Origin: Chloroflexota bacterium
Lineage (GTDB): Bacteria; Chloroflexota; UBA11872
Direction: 5' to 3'
NCBI GenBank assembly: GCA_026708035.1
Contig: JAPOVQ010000012.1
Location: 16,766-80,765 of the forward strand
Length of the DNA: 64,000 nt
The position numbers and the translations under genes are program-made. Below, piece by piece: positions 52,601 to 60,503 of this stretch (position 1 is its first letter; the number at the start of each line of letters is the position of its first letter). The notes under the pieces are model-generated. The model saw only the letters and a program-made list of their open reading frames with translations. It was not told the DNA's origin and searched no databases.

Positions 52601-55290
52601 TCGTTGTAACTCCCCGAAGTGCTGACAATGCCTTGACCAAATGGCGTCGCGGTGACCGGAATCGGTTCGGCTTCCGACGGCGCTGGCGTCTCCACGGCGA
52701 TTGCTGATTCCGAGATCTCCGGCGTTTCGGTGGATATGGCATAGACGCTGCCGTCGGCAGCCCCGACATACACCGTGTTCTCAACGACGGTGAACCAGCG
52801 CCGTTCATCCCGCTCGCCCAGATCAATGGTCCAGATCAAATGGCCGTTGGCGGCGTTGTAGGCCTCGAGGCTCCCGTCGCTTGACTGGACGTAGAGGAGT
52901 CCGTTGACAACCACCGGATGGGCGAGCGTCCGGTCAACCAGATCGAAGCCCCAAACCATCTCCTCAGGCTTGTAGTTGGTCTTTGATGGATCGGTGGCGA
53001 AAAACTGCCCGCCATCCGACGCGAGATACAAGAATCCTTGAGCGAATACCGCAGGCGAATTGACGGCTCCACCTAGCTGGAACGACCAGTTTGTTTCGCC
53101 TGTCGCGACATCGTTGCCGAAGACGTGATCGCCGACCGAAACGTACACTGCCTCGCCTTCAACCAGCGCCGGCATGTCTCGGGCATCGTCGTGAAAGCTC
53201 CAGTACAGGTTCTGGTCCCAGATCTTCCGCCCGCTTTCTTCATCAAGTGCGTAGATGCTGGTGTCGGCCGTAAGCAAGATCCTCCCGTCGGCGATCACGG
53301 GGCCTCCGTCGATCACCAAGGGGGATGATCGAGAGGACGTCCGAGCAAAAAAGCTCCATACCACCTCACCGGTCGACGCGCTCAGCGCTTGCAGGTCGCC
53401 CGCGATGCTCGTGAAATAGAGTTGCGAGCCGGCCACCGTCGGCGCGGTCTGCGGATCGAACGCGATGGGTGGTTCGGCAACCCAGCGCCGTTCTCCCGAT
53501 TTCGCGTCAAGGGCATGAAGCTGGTGCGCCCCGCGATCTCGCGCGCTGAGAAAGACCATTCCGTCGCTGACCGCAGGTTGGTATTGCACCAAGTCACCCG
53601 TATCGAGTTTCCAGAGCAGCTCGCCGCTCGCGGCATCCAACGCGTACAAGTGATGGTCGTCGGATCCGACGTACACCACCCCGTCGGAGACGGTGGGCGA
53701 GGACCTCACCGCGTCGGCCGTGGCGAAGCTCCACAGCAACGCCCCGCTCGAAGCATCGAGCGCGTAGACCTGATGGTCGTCCGACCCGGCGAATACGACG
53801 CCATCGCTGACGGTGGGAGCCGCAACGACTGGGCCGCCAGCGGAAAACTGCCAAACCGGCGACGGGGTTTGCCAGCCCGGGCCGTCGTCGTCATCGGCCG
53901 CCGGAAGCAGATCTTCCACGCAGGCCCCGTAGCCCGCGGCGAATTCTCGGAAAGCCGGAGCGCTGGCCAGGCTCTCACCCGGGAGAAGAGCAATCCTGAA
54001 CTCTGAGTCGAGGAGATATGACCGCACGCACTCGTGGTGTTCGGGAGTCATGCCGCCGACCTCTCGCGCAAGTGCCGCCAGTGAAATGGCCGTGGCCGTC
54101 GGCGTCACCAGGCAGCTCTGGGCGCCCCTCTCCAATTCAGGGGTGGGACGAAACGGCTTGCCCAATACCAGCTCCATGAGCGGCTCGCCAACTTCAGTTC
54201 GCACGCATGAGCTTTCGGGGCCGCTACCCCAAGTAATCCAACGGTCGACCGGGTGTGCGTCCTCACCTGAAATGATGACGTCGGGAATACAGCTCCGCAG
54301 CCCATCGATCAGTGTCTGAATGGCCGTAGCACGGTCCGGATCGGACCTTGGCAACATCCCGCCGGCGATTTCGCTATCGCTAAACAAATCGCGCACGCAG
54401 CGCTCATCGTCCCTGAATACCCCGCCGGACTCCGTCGGCAGCAATTCGAAGAACAACCTGGCGACCGTGCCCTCTTCCAGACAGCGAAAGACGTCCTCTT
54501 GCCACTGTTGCGACTCCGCCTGGGCCGTCCTGCCCAAGAGCAGGGCAAGCACCGCTTCGCTCAACCTGGAATGAATGCACAGATCCTCTGGCTTGCTGAG
54601 CCCAGGTCCTCCACGACTAAGGGTGTCCCGAAGCGGCTGGATGTTGCACGCAAGGAGACCGCGGAGTATCTCCCGCGAGGCGGCCACGCTCTCCGAATCG
54701 GCGTCGGGGAGAATCCCGGTCACGTAGTCCGCAAGGTCATATGGGACCACGAATTCCTCAGCGCAGCTCATGCTGTTCTCGGTGATTTGATACCAACCTT
54801 CACCCACCCAAAAGATGAGCAAGCGAAGCGCATTCGCCTGGTCGAGACACCGAAAGAAGTCCACGTGCACCGGCGCTGGGGGCGCAAAGAATGTGAGCAG
54901 GGGACTTCCGAGAAGCGACGACAATCGCGTCACCCCGACCTCGCGTCGGACACATTCCTGCTCGGCTGTCGAAATCGTTTCAAAGACGTCTCGCCAGGTG
55001 GCTCGCACAAACTCGCCAAAGCTCCCATCGCGTGAGCGGGGTCCGGGCTGCAGATCGAGGACGATTCCCGTTGGTTCGGATGTCGGCGTGGCCGTGGGGG
55101 TGGGCGTGGCTTGCGGCGTCGCGCCGCCGGTTGCCTCCGGGGCCGAGACCGGCGCCGGGCTCGGCTCGGCTGCCGCACGCGCGGTAGACGGCGGCGAAAC
55201 GGCAGGCTTGGACCCAACGGAACCGAACGTGGCGGCCATGGCAAGGACCACGAGGCCCGCAAGAGCCGCCCGCCGCCGCCATGCTCGCAT
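49612..55290 (-). CDS. Giant secreted protein: Cys repeats, PQQ propeller, TolB propeller and plant-type LRRs
   Basis: 1892 residues from ATG 55290 (the frame before it has no signal). Signal peptide ALAGLVVLAMAATFG, then a TPTPTATPT linker. Residues about 112-457 are three tandem repeats of about 120 residues with conserved Cys (ECVRREVG...CL; SCAEEF...LLACN; DLCIHSRL...CL; RCVRDL...LRSCI; SCVRTEVG...CL; ECVRSY...GACV). About 480-850 is a BamB-like PQQ propeller (VYALDASSGALLWSFATADA), about 900-1280 a TolB/PD40 propeller (YPTWSPDGSSVAYIQW), and about 1300-1880 carries some 23 LRRs of the LxxNQLTGPIPPELGxLxx type. Its function is unknown; binding on the cell surface is likely. Confidence 0.88.
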   Translation of the reverse strand: MRAWRRRAALAGLVVLAMAATFGSVGSKPAVSPPSTARAAAEPSPAPVSAPEATGGATPQATPTPTATPTSEPTGIVLDLQPGPRSRDGSFGEFVRATWRDVFETISTAEQECVRREVGVTRLSSLLGSPLLTFFAPPAPVHVDFFRCLDQANALRLLIFWVGEGWYQITENSMSCAEEFVVPYDLADYVTGILPDADSESVAASREILRGLLACNIQPLRDTLSRGGPGLSKPEDLCIHSRLSEAVLALLLGRTAQAESQQWQEDVFRCLEEGTVARLFFELLPTESGGVFRDDERCVRDLFSDSEIAGGMLPRSDPDRATAIQTLIDGLRSCIPDVIISGEDAHPVDRWITWGSGPESSCVRTEVGEPLMELVLGKPFRPTPELERGAQSCLVTPTATAISLAALAREVGGMTPEHHECVRSYLLDSEFRIALLPGESLASAPAFREFAAGYGACVEDLLPAADDDDGPGWQTPSPVWQFSAGGPVVAAPTVSDGVVFAGSDDHQVYALDASSGALLWSFATADAVRSSPTVSDGVVYVGSDDHHLYALDAASGELLWKLDTGDLVQYQPAVSDGMVFLSARDRGAHQLHALDAKSGERRWVAEPPIAFDPQTAPTVAGSQLYFTSIAGDLQALSASTGEVVWSFFARTSSRSSPLVIDGGPVIADGRILLTADTSIYALDEESGRKIWDQNLYWSFHDDARDMPALVEGEAVYVSVGDHVFGNDVATGETNWSFQLGGAVNSPAVFAQGFLYLASDGGQFFATDPSKTNYKPEEMVWGFDLVDRTLAHPVVVNGLLYVQSSDGSLEAYNAANGHLIWTIDLGERDERRWFTVVENTVYVGAADGSVYAISTETPEISESAIAVETPAPSEAEPIPVTATPFGQGIVSTSGSYNDEDANIEARWSDYDRTFLAMWKRPKNIVQWYPDPSQILFAVGPMLYRVASDGSGVEALVDVSAEMRRIAGRDYYEWVFHAASVSPDATRVAYSTFEGIEQEERYDLLDADAYEIGVLEIDGGQRTALTANQRYDDYPTWSPDGSSVAYIQWDFESGYGLATVGTDGSPARVLVSGHVLPREATDRQRPVWSPDGGRIAFVGFEGTKARGPAIFTIAIDGSDLRLLTATNSRPAWSPDSTRIAFAKPDGDELALFTIAADGSGQQRVTTIDPSAGDRFGSNDEPIDPEDTWVETLSWSPDGSMILFSCGDHICIVTADGAHVGVSPLTLVYGLTAAWSPDGSRIALGNLELPRPKSDESVALYSMAPDGSDLRILLRHGAEGDLRAIGKRQTPEPVSIAGCAAGAAVANPADNPGLVRDCETLLSVRNVLAASPPLDWSDDRPITSWEGVAIGGTPPRVQGLDLRSREMSGEFPTELTTLTGLRELDLGWNKLTGVIPPEIGALTNLTRLDLYSNNLTGDIPIEIGRLINLSRLQLSSMNLHGKIPGELGQLTQLEVLILGANSLTGPIPLELTQLQSLRYLDLGGNELTGPIPPELANLRNLTGLNLGWNRLSGGIPTEFSQINGLDRLTLSGNQLTGAIPPELGELSLMRELFLSGNQLSGPIPETFGNFRHLWYLHVNDNQLTGPIPASLGNLGEMSELYLFNNQIEGPIPPEIGQLKNLLYFVAHDNRLTGPIPAELSGLSSVTSISLSNNAIDGPIPPELGQIPNLRSLRLDNNQLTGTIPPEFGELTASWILLNNNQLSGAIPPEIGHLSSVEGLWLQGNRLSGEIPPEIGQLFELRDLDLSDNQLSGAIPIEMFGARYLRDLNLSGNQLTGPIPRELLSGVGEVVNVANNLLTGSIPTGLGWDFGIKELIASGNQLTGPIPPDLVEDGFLRLLFLDGNQLTGEIPPEFGRSIHLEEINLSGNQLSGCIPVALRYLVIHEFESLGMVFCEE

Positions 55291-55453
55291 TTGCTCGCGC
55301 CCACCGGAGCCTGCGCCTAGCAGGCCGCGCATTCTAGTGGAGCGTGCGGAGATGACCGGTCCCGCTCGGATCGCCGGCGCCCGACATGACGAAGCAAGAC
55401 CCGCCTACCGCCGGTCTCGAACCACGATTGCTCCAGACTACCTACGCCAGAGA

Positions 55454-55483
55454 TTGACTCATGTCACATGAGTCAAATAGACT
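55454..55483 (+). promoter_or_regulatory. Promoter and 10-bp-arm palindrome of the VapBC-like operon
   Basis: TTGACTCATG and CATGAGTCAA are perfect inverted arms (55454-55463, 55467-55476). The left arm provides a -35 (TTGACT) and TAGACT (55478-55483) an 18-nt-spaced -10. A start site about 7 nt later is at or next to the ATG (55490), so the message could be leaderless. The palindrome is the expected operator for an autoregulating antitoxin. Confidence 0.65.
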
Positions 55484-55489
55484 TTCACT

Positions 55490-55735
55490 ATGTCCAAACG
55501 ACTGCAGGTCCTCTTGGACGAGGAAGAGTACCGAGAGATTCAGCGCGTCGCCCGGCGGCAACGCGTGACCGTTGCGGAATGGGTCCGTCAGGCGCTGCGC
55601 CAAGCCCGCAGCGACGATGCTGGAACGATTGACGCCAAGCTGCGGGCAATTGCCAAGGCGTCACGGCACAGCTTCCCAACGGCTGACATCGAGGACATGC
55701 TCGAAGAGATCGAGGCCGGATACCAGCAGCCGTGA
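55490..55735 (+). CDS. VapB-like antitoxin, ribbon-helix-helix type
   Basis: 81 residues with an RHH-like N-terminus ([38 protein letters not shown]) followed by an acidic C-terminus that would wrap the toxin ([20 protein letters not shown]). It would bind the palindrome upstream and repress the operon, with or without the PIN toxin. No ribosome site precedes ATG 55490, fitting leaderless translation. The stop overlaps the toxin start (GTGA). Confidence 0.85.
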   Translation: MSKRLQVLLDEEEYREIQRVARRQRVTVAEWVRQALRQARSDDAGTIDAKLRAIAKASRHSFPTADIEDMLEEIEAGYQQP

Positions 55736-56127
55736 TCTTCGTCGATTCCAATGTGCCGATGTACTTGGTGGGTGCATCGCATCCGAACAAGGATCGCGCG
55801 GTGGCGGTCCTCACGCAGCTCGTCGCAGACGGGGAGCGATTCGTCACCGACGTCGAGGTCTACCAAGAGATCCTGCATCGCTACACGGCAACGCAGCGCC
55901 TACAGGCCATAGACGCGGCCTTCGAGAGTCTGGATGCCCTTGTCGACGACATCTTGACCTTTGGCATGTCGGAAATCCGCGCTGCACGAGCGCTCATCAG
56001 CTCCATCGACGGCCTCTCGGCACGGGACGCCATCCACGTGGCCGTCATGCACGAGGCCGAAATCAGCCGCATTCTGAGCTTCGATCGCGGCCTTGACGCC
56101 TGTCCCGGGATTGAACGCCTCGCGTGA
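55732..56127 (+). CDS. VapC-like PIN-domain toxin
   Basis: 131 residues, PIN fold: [14 protein letters not shown] (Asp), [14 protein letters not shown] (Glu), [17 protein letters not shown] (Asp) and [17 protein letters not shown] (Asp) give the complete acidic quartet. VapC toxins are Mg-dependent RNases cutting tRNA or rRNA. GTG 55732 overlaps the antitoxin. Its own stop overlaps the start of the DHA2 exporter by 4 bp, an unusual neighbour for a toxin. Confidence 0.88.
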   Translation: MIFVDSNVPMYLVGASHPNKDRAVAVLTQLVADGERFVTDVEVYQEILHRYTATQRLQAIDAAFESLDALVDDILTFGMSEIRAARALISSIDGLSARDAIHVAVMHEAEISRILSFDRGLDACPGIERLA

Positions 56128-57788
56128 CAACCAAGCCCGCCAATCCGCCGGCCGATCCGCGGCAGCCGAACGCCGGCCCGGAATCCACCCACCAGGCGGA
56201 CCCGGAGCCGCTCCCTCGCCGGCATATCGTCTTGACCATGGGCGGGCTCATGCTCGCCATGTTTCTGGCGTCGCTGGACCAGACGATCGTCAGCACGGCC
56301 ATGCCGCGCATCGTCGCCGACCTGGGCGGCTTCGACCGGTTTACCTGGGTCACCACGGCCTATCTGGTCGCATCCACCACCGTGGTGCCCATCGCCGGGC
56401 GGTTGTCGGATCTCTACGGGCGCAAGGCGTTCTTCCTCGGCGGCATCTGCATCTTCCTGGTTGGGTCGGTGCTGGCCGGCCTGAGCCAGTCGATGAACCA
56501 GCTCATCGCCTTCCGCGCCATCCAGGGCATCGGCGGCGGCAACATCATGGCCATGTCCCTGATCACCGTGGGCGATCTCTTCTCGCCCGCGGAGCGCGGC
56601 AAGTACCAAGGCGTCGTGGCCGGAGTCTTCGGCATCTCGTCGGTGATCGGCCCCACCCTGGGCGGCTTCATCACCGACAGCCTGTCGTGGAACTGGGTCT
56701 TCTACGTCAACATGCCCCTGGGCCTGCCGGTGGTTGCCCTGTTCATTCGCTTCTTCCCCAACATCCGGCCGGCGGGACGGATGCATCGGCTGGACTACGC
56801 CGGCATGGCGCTCTTGGTCCTGATCGTGGTGCCGCTGCTCATCGGCCTGTCGTTGGGCGGCGTTCAGTACGAATGGTTCTCGCTCCAGGTCATCGGCGTC
56901 CTCGCCTTCGCCGCCGTGATGACCCTGGTCTTCGTGGTGGTGGAGCGGCGGGCGAGCGACCCCATCATGCCGCTGAGCATCTACTCCAACCGCGCCGTGA
57001 GCGTCTCACTCGTCGCGGTATTCCTGACCGGATTCGGCATGTTCGGGTCCATCATCTTCATTCCGCTGTTCTTCCAGGGCGTGTTGGGGGCGTCGGCGAC
57101 CAGCAGCGGCTCGTTCCTCACGCCGATGATGCTGGGCATGGTGGTGGCCGCCGGGCTTTCCGGCCAGGCCCTCTCACGCCTGGGCGGGCACTACCGAATG
57201 CAAGGCCTGGTAGGCATCGTCGTCATGGGAGTTGGCATTGCGCTCATCTCCCGCATGACCGCCGATACGTCGTTCGGACAGGCGGTGGCGAGCATTGTCA
57301 TCACGGGCATCGGGCTCGGCATCACCTTCCCCAGCTTCACCATCGCGGTGCAGAACGCCATCCCGCCCAATCAGCTCGGCGCCGCAACTGCGGCGACGCA
57401 GTTCTATCGCTCCGTGGGCGGCGCCTTGGGCCTGGCGGTGCTCGGGTCATACATGGCCAACCGCTTCGCGACGGGGCTCGACGACGCGCTGCCACCGCCG
57501 ATTCGGCAGGCGCTGCCCGAGGGCCAGCTCGCCGAGATGTCCAACAATCCGCAGGCGCTGGTGAATCCCGAGGCCCTGGATCAGCTCCAGACCGCGTTCG
57601 CCGACCGCGGGCCGCAGGGCGCCGCGATGCTAGAGCAGCTGCTCACGGCCCTGCGCGAGACGCTGGCGTCGGCCATCGGCGACGTATTCCTGGTGGTGAC
57701 CGTGGCGCTGGCCGTCGCATTCGTGGTGACGATCTTTCTCAAGGAAGTCCCATTGCGCACGCGCAGGCCGGGAGTGCGACCTGACTGA
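56124..57788 (+). CDS. DHA2-family MFS exporter (EmrB/QacA type)
   Basis: 554 residues, about 14 membrane segments. LMLAMFLASLDQTIVSTAMPRIVADLGG and GRLSDLYGRKAFFLGGICIF (motif A) are strongly typical, as is IGPTLGGFITDSLSWNWVFYVNMPLG (motif C). The N-terminus (30 residues, Pro/Asn/Asp rich) is cytoplasmic. A longer extracytoplasmic stretch near residues 450-510 (LPPPIRQALPEGQLAEMSNNPQ) is common in DHA2 proteins with such topology. GTG 56124 overlaps the toxin gene by GTGA; ATGs near 56238 are inside segment 1 and unlikely. Confidence 0.9.
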   Translation: MTTKPANPPADPRQPNAGPESTHQADPEPLPRRHIVLTMGGLMLAMFLASLDQTIVSTAMPRIVADLGGFDRFTWVTTAYLVASTTVVPIAGRLSDLYGRKAFFLGGICIFLVGSVLAGLSQSMNQLIAFRAIQGIGGGNIMAMSLITVGDLFSPAERGKYQGVVAGVFGISSVIGPTLGGFITDSLSWNWVFYVNMPLGLPVVALFIRFFPNIRPAGRMHRLDYAGMALLVLIVVPLLIGLSLGGVQYEWFSLQVIGVLAFAAVMTLVFVVVERRASDPIMPLSIYSNRAVSVSLVAVFLTGFGMFGSIIFIPLFFQGVLGASATSSGSFLTPMMLGMVVAAGLSGQALSRLGGHYRMQGLVGIVVMGVGIALISRMTADTSFGQAVASIVITGIGLGITFPSFTIAVQNAIPPNQLGAATAATQFYRSVGGALGLAVLGSYMANRFATGLDDALPPPIRQALPEGQLAEMSNNPQALVNPEALDQLQTAFADRGPQGAAMLEQLLTALRETLASAIGDVFLVVTVALAVAFVVTIFLKEVPLRTRRPGVRPD

Positions 57789-57819
57789 ACTGCGCCGAGG
57801 GTCGAACGGCCGCGCATCG

Positions 57820-58521
57820 GTGCGGGCGGTGGTCTTCGATCTCTTCAACACGCTTACCGCGCCGGTCGATCGCGGGGCGTTCCACACCTCGGCCAAGGAG
57901 ATGGCCCGAGCCGTCGGCGTGGACCCAGATGCTTTCAGCAGAGGCTGGTCCGACACATGGCGGGAGCGATTCAGCCGCGACTATCCAACAGCTGAAGCCG
58001 ACGTGCGGAGCGTATGCCACATGATCGGGGAACAAGTCGATGCGGAGGGGATTCGAAAGGCATCGGGGATCCGCGCCGAGTTCGCGCGACGCACTCTTCA
58101 GCCGCGGCCGGACGCCGTCGCCACGCTTGGCAAGATCCGTGCGCTCCGTCTTCGCACGGCGCTGATCAGCGACTGCTCGCCCCCCGTCCCCGCCCTTTGG
58201 CCTGCGACGCCGTTGGCCCAGCTGGTTGAGGAACCCTTGTTCTCCTGTACGGAGGGGTTGATCAAGCCCAATCCCGCTCTTTATCTGCGGGCATGCGAGC
58301 GACTCGGGGTGGACCCGGCGGCCTGCGTGTACGTGGGCGATGGCGGCAATGGTGAACTCAGCGGCGCCGAGCGCGTGGGCATGCGCGCGATTTTGATCAG
58401 GACGCCCGCGAGTTCCGCTGCCTATGATTCGGAACGCACCTCGTGGCCTGGCGAAGCGAATGACGCCCTCAGCGAGATACCGGGTCTGATCACTGGAGAA
58501 GGAGCCGCCGCTGCCGATTGA
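57820..58521 (+). CDS. HAD-superfamily hydrolase (haloacid dehalogenase-like), tandem copy 1
   Basis: 233 residues. Motif I FDLFNTLTAPVD (nucleophile Asp; DxFxT), motif II LISDCSP, motif III LIKPNPALYLRAC and motif IV CVYVGDGGNGEL are present. The cap domain is helical (subclass IA). A phosphatase for a small phosphorylated metabolite is likely. GTG 57820 is tentative, 31 bp after the exporter. About half identical to the next gene. Confidence 0.83.
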   Translation: MRAVVFDLFNTLTAPVDRGAFHTSAKEMARAVGVDPDAFSRGWSDTWRERFSRDYPTAEADVRSVCHMIGEQVDAEGIRKASGIRAEFARRTLQPRPDAVATLGKIRALRLRTALISDCSPPVPALWPATPLAQLVEEPLFSCTEGLIKPNPALYLRACERLGVDPAACVYVGDGGNGELSGAERVGMRAILIRTPASSAAYDSERTSWPGEANDALSEIPGLITGEGAAAAD

Positions 58522-58555
58522 CGCCGAGCGGCGTTCGCGGCGGCCGGGGCACAGC

Positions 58556-59290
58556 ATGACCAACCAGCGCCACGACCCGAGCGGCAGCGCACCGGTGGCG
58601 GCGGTGGTGTTCGACCTCTTCAACACGCTCACACCGCCGGTCGACGACGCGGCGTTCAGGGCGTGCCGCATCGAGATGGCACGAGCCGTCGGCGTGGACC
58701 CCGACGCCTTCTCGCAGGCATGGTCCAAGGCTTGGCGAGAGCGCTATGACGGCACGTTTCCGACCATCCAGGCGTGCGTGCGCGGCGTGTGCGCCGCGCT
58801 GGGAGCGCAACCCGACGCGGCGGCCGTTGAAGAGGCGTCCCGGATTCGCGTCCAGTGCACGCGGCGCATCCTGCGGCCGCGGCCGGACGCGCTTGCCGCG
58901 CTGGCTCAGGTGCGCGCGCTGGGTCTGCAAACAGCGCTCATCAGCAACTGCATTCCGGAGATTCCCCTCCTTTGGTCCACGACGCCCTACGCCGAGGCGA
59001 TCGACGAACCACTGTTTTCCTGCGTTGAGCGGCTCACCAAGCCCGATCCCGCCATCTACTTGCGCGCCTGCGAGCGCCTGAGGGTTGATCCATCGGACTG
59101 CATGTACGTCGGCGATGGCGCGCAGGGTGAGCTCACCGGCGCTCAGCGAGTTGGGATGCGCACCATCCTCATCACGACGCCGGGAAGGCCGGCGGAGAAG
59201 TACTCGGAACAAGAGTCGTGGCGGGGCGAGTCGATCGACGCGCTCGGCGAGCTTCCCGGTCTCACGACCGGCACCGCCGCGACCGATTGA
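58556..59290 (+). CDS. HAD-superfamily hydrolase, tandem copy 2
   Basis: 244 residues; motifs FDLFNTLTPPVD, LISNCIPEIP, LTKPDPAIYLRAC and CMYVGDGAQGEL. It parallels copy 1 along its length (MARAVGVDPDAFS, LRPRPDALAAL), so the pair arose by tandem duplication; divergence shows this is old. ATG 58556 lies 34 bp after copy 1. Confidence 0.85.
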   Translation: MTNQRHDPSGSAPVAAVVFDLFNTLTPPVDDAAFRACRIEMARAVGVDPDAFSQAWSKAWRERYDGTFPTIQACVRGVCAALGAQPDAAAVEEASRIRVQCTRRILRPRPDALAALAQVRALGLQTALISNCIPEIPLLWSTTPYAEAIDEPLFSCVERLTKPDPAIYLRACERLRVDPSDCMYVGDGAQGELTGAQRVGMRTILITTPGRPAEKYSEQESWRGESIDALGELPGLTTGTAATD

Positions 59291-59304
59291 CCGCCGCCGT
59301 CGTG

Positions 59305-59408
59305 TAGGGGCGTCCCGCATGGGCGCCCGTGTCCGGTGGCCCGCGCTGCGTGCAGCGTGGGATCGGCCTTGGACGAACCTCCATGCTGCCCGCAGCATGG
59401 GCCATCGG
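59305..59408. repeat. Palindromic repeats upstream of the ABC-2 exporter
   Basis: GTGGCCCGCGCTGCGTGCAG followed by CGTGGG (59336-59361) and CCATGCTGCCCGCAGCATGG (59381-59400) are two members of the CCCACGCTGC/GCAGCGTGGG family, about 45 bp apart. Confidence 0.7.
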
Positions 59409-59459
59409 ATCTGATGATCGATTGACGCCGGGCGTCGGACGCGGTTGGCTGTAAGCAGG

Positions 59460-60503
59460 ATGCAGCAGCCACCGGCACACCTGATCGAAACGCGGGGACT
59501 CACCAAGCACTTCGAGCCGCGCGTACCCCGCAGCCGTCCGTGGGAGATCGTGCGGCGCCGTCGAGCGTCCCAAGCATCCGCCGAGCCGATCATGGCCGTG
59601 CGCGAACTGAACCTGTGCATCCCGGCGGGCGAGTGCTACGGCCTGCTGGGCCCGAACGGTGCCGGCAAGACGACGACGGTGAAGATGATCTCCACCCTGC
59701 TAGAGCCCACCGCCGGCGCCGCGCTGGTCTGCGGCTATGACACCGTGCAAGAGGGCGCGGACGTGCGCGGCAGCATCGGCGTCATGTTCGCCGGCGAGCG
59801 CGGGCTCTACTGGCGGCTGACAGGACGCGAAAACCTGGAGCTGTTCGGGCGCATGGAGTACATGACCGGGTCGGCCATCCGCGAGCGCACGGAGCGCCTG
59901 CTGGACCACCTGGGTCTGGCGGACCGCGCCGATCAACTCGTTGAGACCTACAGCACGGGCATGAAGCAACGCCTCAACCTGGCCCGCACGCTGCTCCACG
60001 ACCCGCCGGTGCTCATGCTCGACGAGCCCACCGCGGCGCTGGACCCGGCCGCCGCGCGCGGGACGCGCCGGCTGATTCGCGAGCTGAGCCGGGAGGGCAA
60101 AGCCGTCCTGCTCACCACGCACAGCATGCACGAGGCGGAAGAGATCTGTGACCGCGTCGGCATCATCCACCGCGGCGTGCTGGTGGCGGAGGGCGCCCCG
60201 CGAGAGCTGATCCGCGAAGCCGGCCTGGAGCCGCGACTCGAGCTGCGCCTCGGCGGCGACCTCCAGGCCGCCCGGACGGCCCTGGGCAACCAGGCGCTGT
60301 GGTGGGGCGACGCGGCGGACGATGGATCAATCGAGGCCGCGGTGCGGGCCGCCGACGGCTGGCGCACGGCCCATGCCCTCGACGAGCGGCTGCGCCGGGA
60401 TGGCGTGACCATCGAGGACGCCCGCTTGCGCGACGCCACGCTCGAGGACGCCTTCATCAAGCTCACCGGCGTGCGCCTGGAAGGCCCGTTCGAACGTGTC
60501 TGA
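59460..60503 (+). CDS. ABC-2 exporter ATPase (NatA/DrrA-like)
   Basis: 347 residues. Walker A GPNGAGKTT, signature YSTGMKQRLNLARTLL, Walker B VLMLDEPTAALDP, switch THSMHEAEE. The Q-loop position reads VMFAGERGLYWRLTGRENL, without the usual Gln, as known in some NatA-type members. A basic insert (RSRPWEIVRRRRASQASAEP) lies before Walker A. C-terminal 100 residues are the DrrA-type extension. ATG 59460 follows AGCAGG; TTG 59445 is an alternative. Overlaps the first permease by 8 bp. Confidence 0.92.
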   Translation: MQQPPAHLIETRGLTKHFEPRVPRSRPWEIVRRRRASQASAEPIMAVRELNLCIPAGECYGLLGPNGAGKTTTVKMISTLLEPTAGAALVCGYDTVQEGADVRGSIGVMFAGERGLYWRLTGRENLELFGRMEYMTGSAIRERTERLLDHLGLADRADQLVETYSTGMKQRLNLARTLLHDPPVLMLDEPTAALDPAAARGTRRLIRELSREGKAVLLTTHSMHEAEEICDRVGIIHRGVLVAEGAPRELIREAGLEPRLELRLGGDLQAARTALGNQALWWGDAADDGSIEAAVRAADGWRTAHALDERLRRDGVTIEDARLRDATLEDAFIKLTGVRLEGPFERV

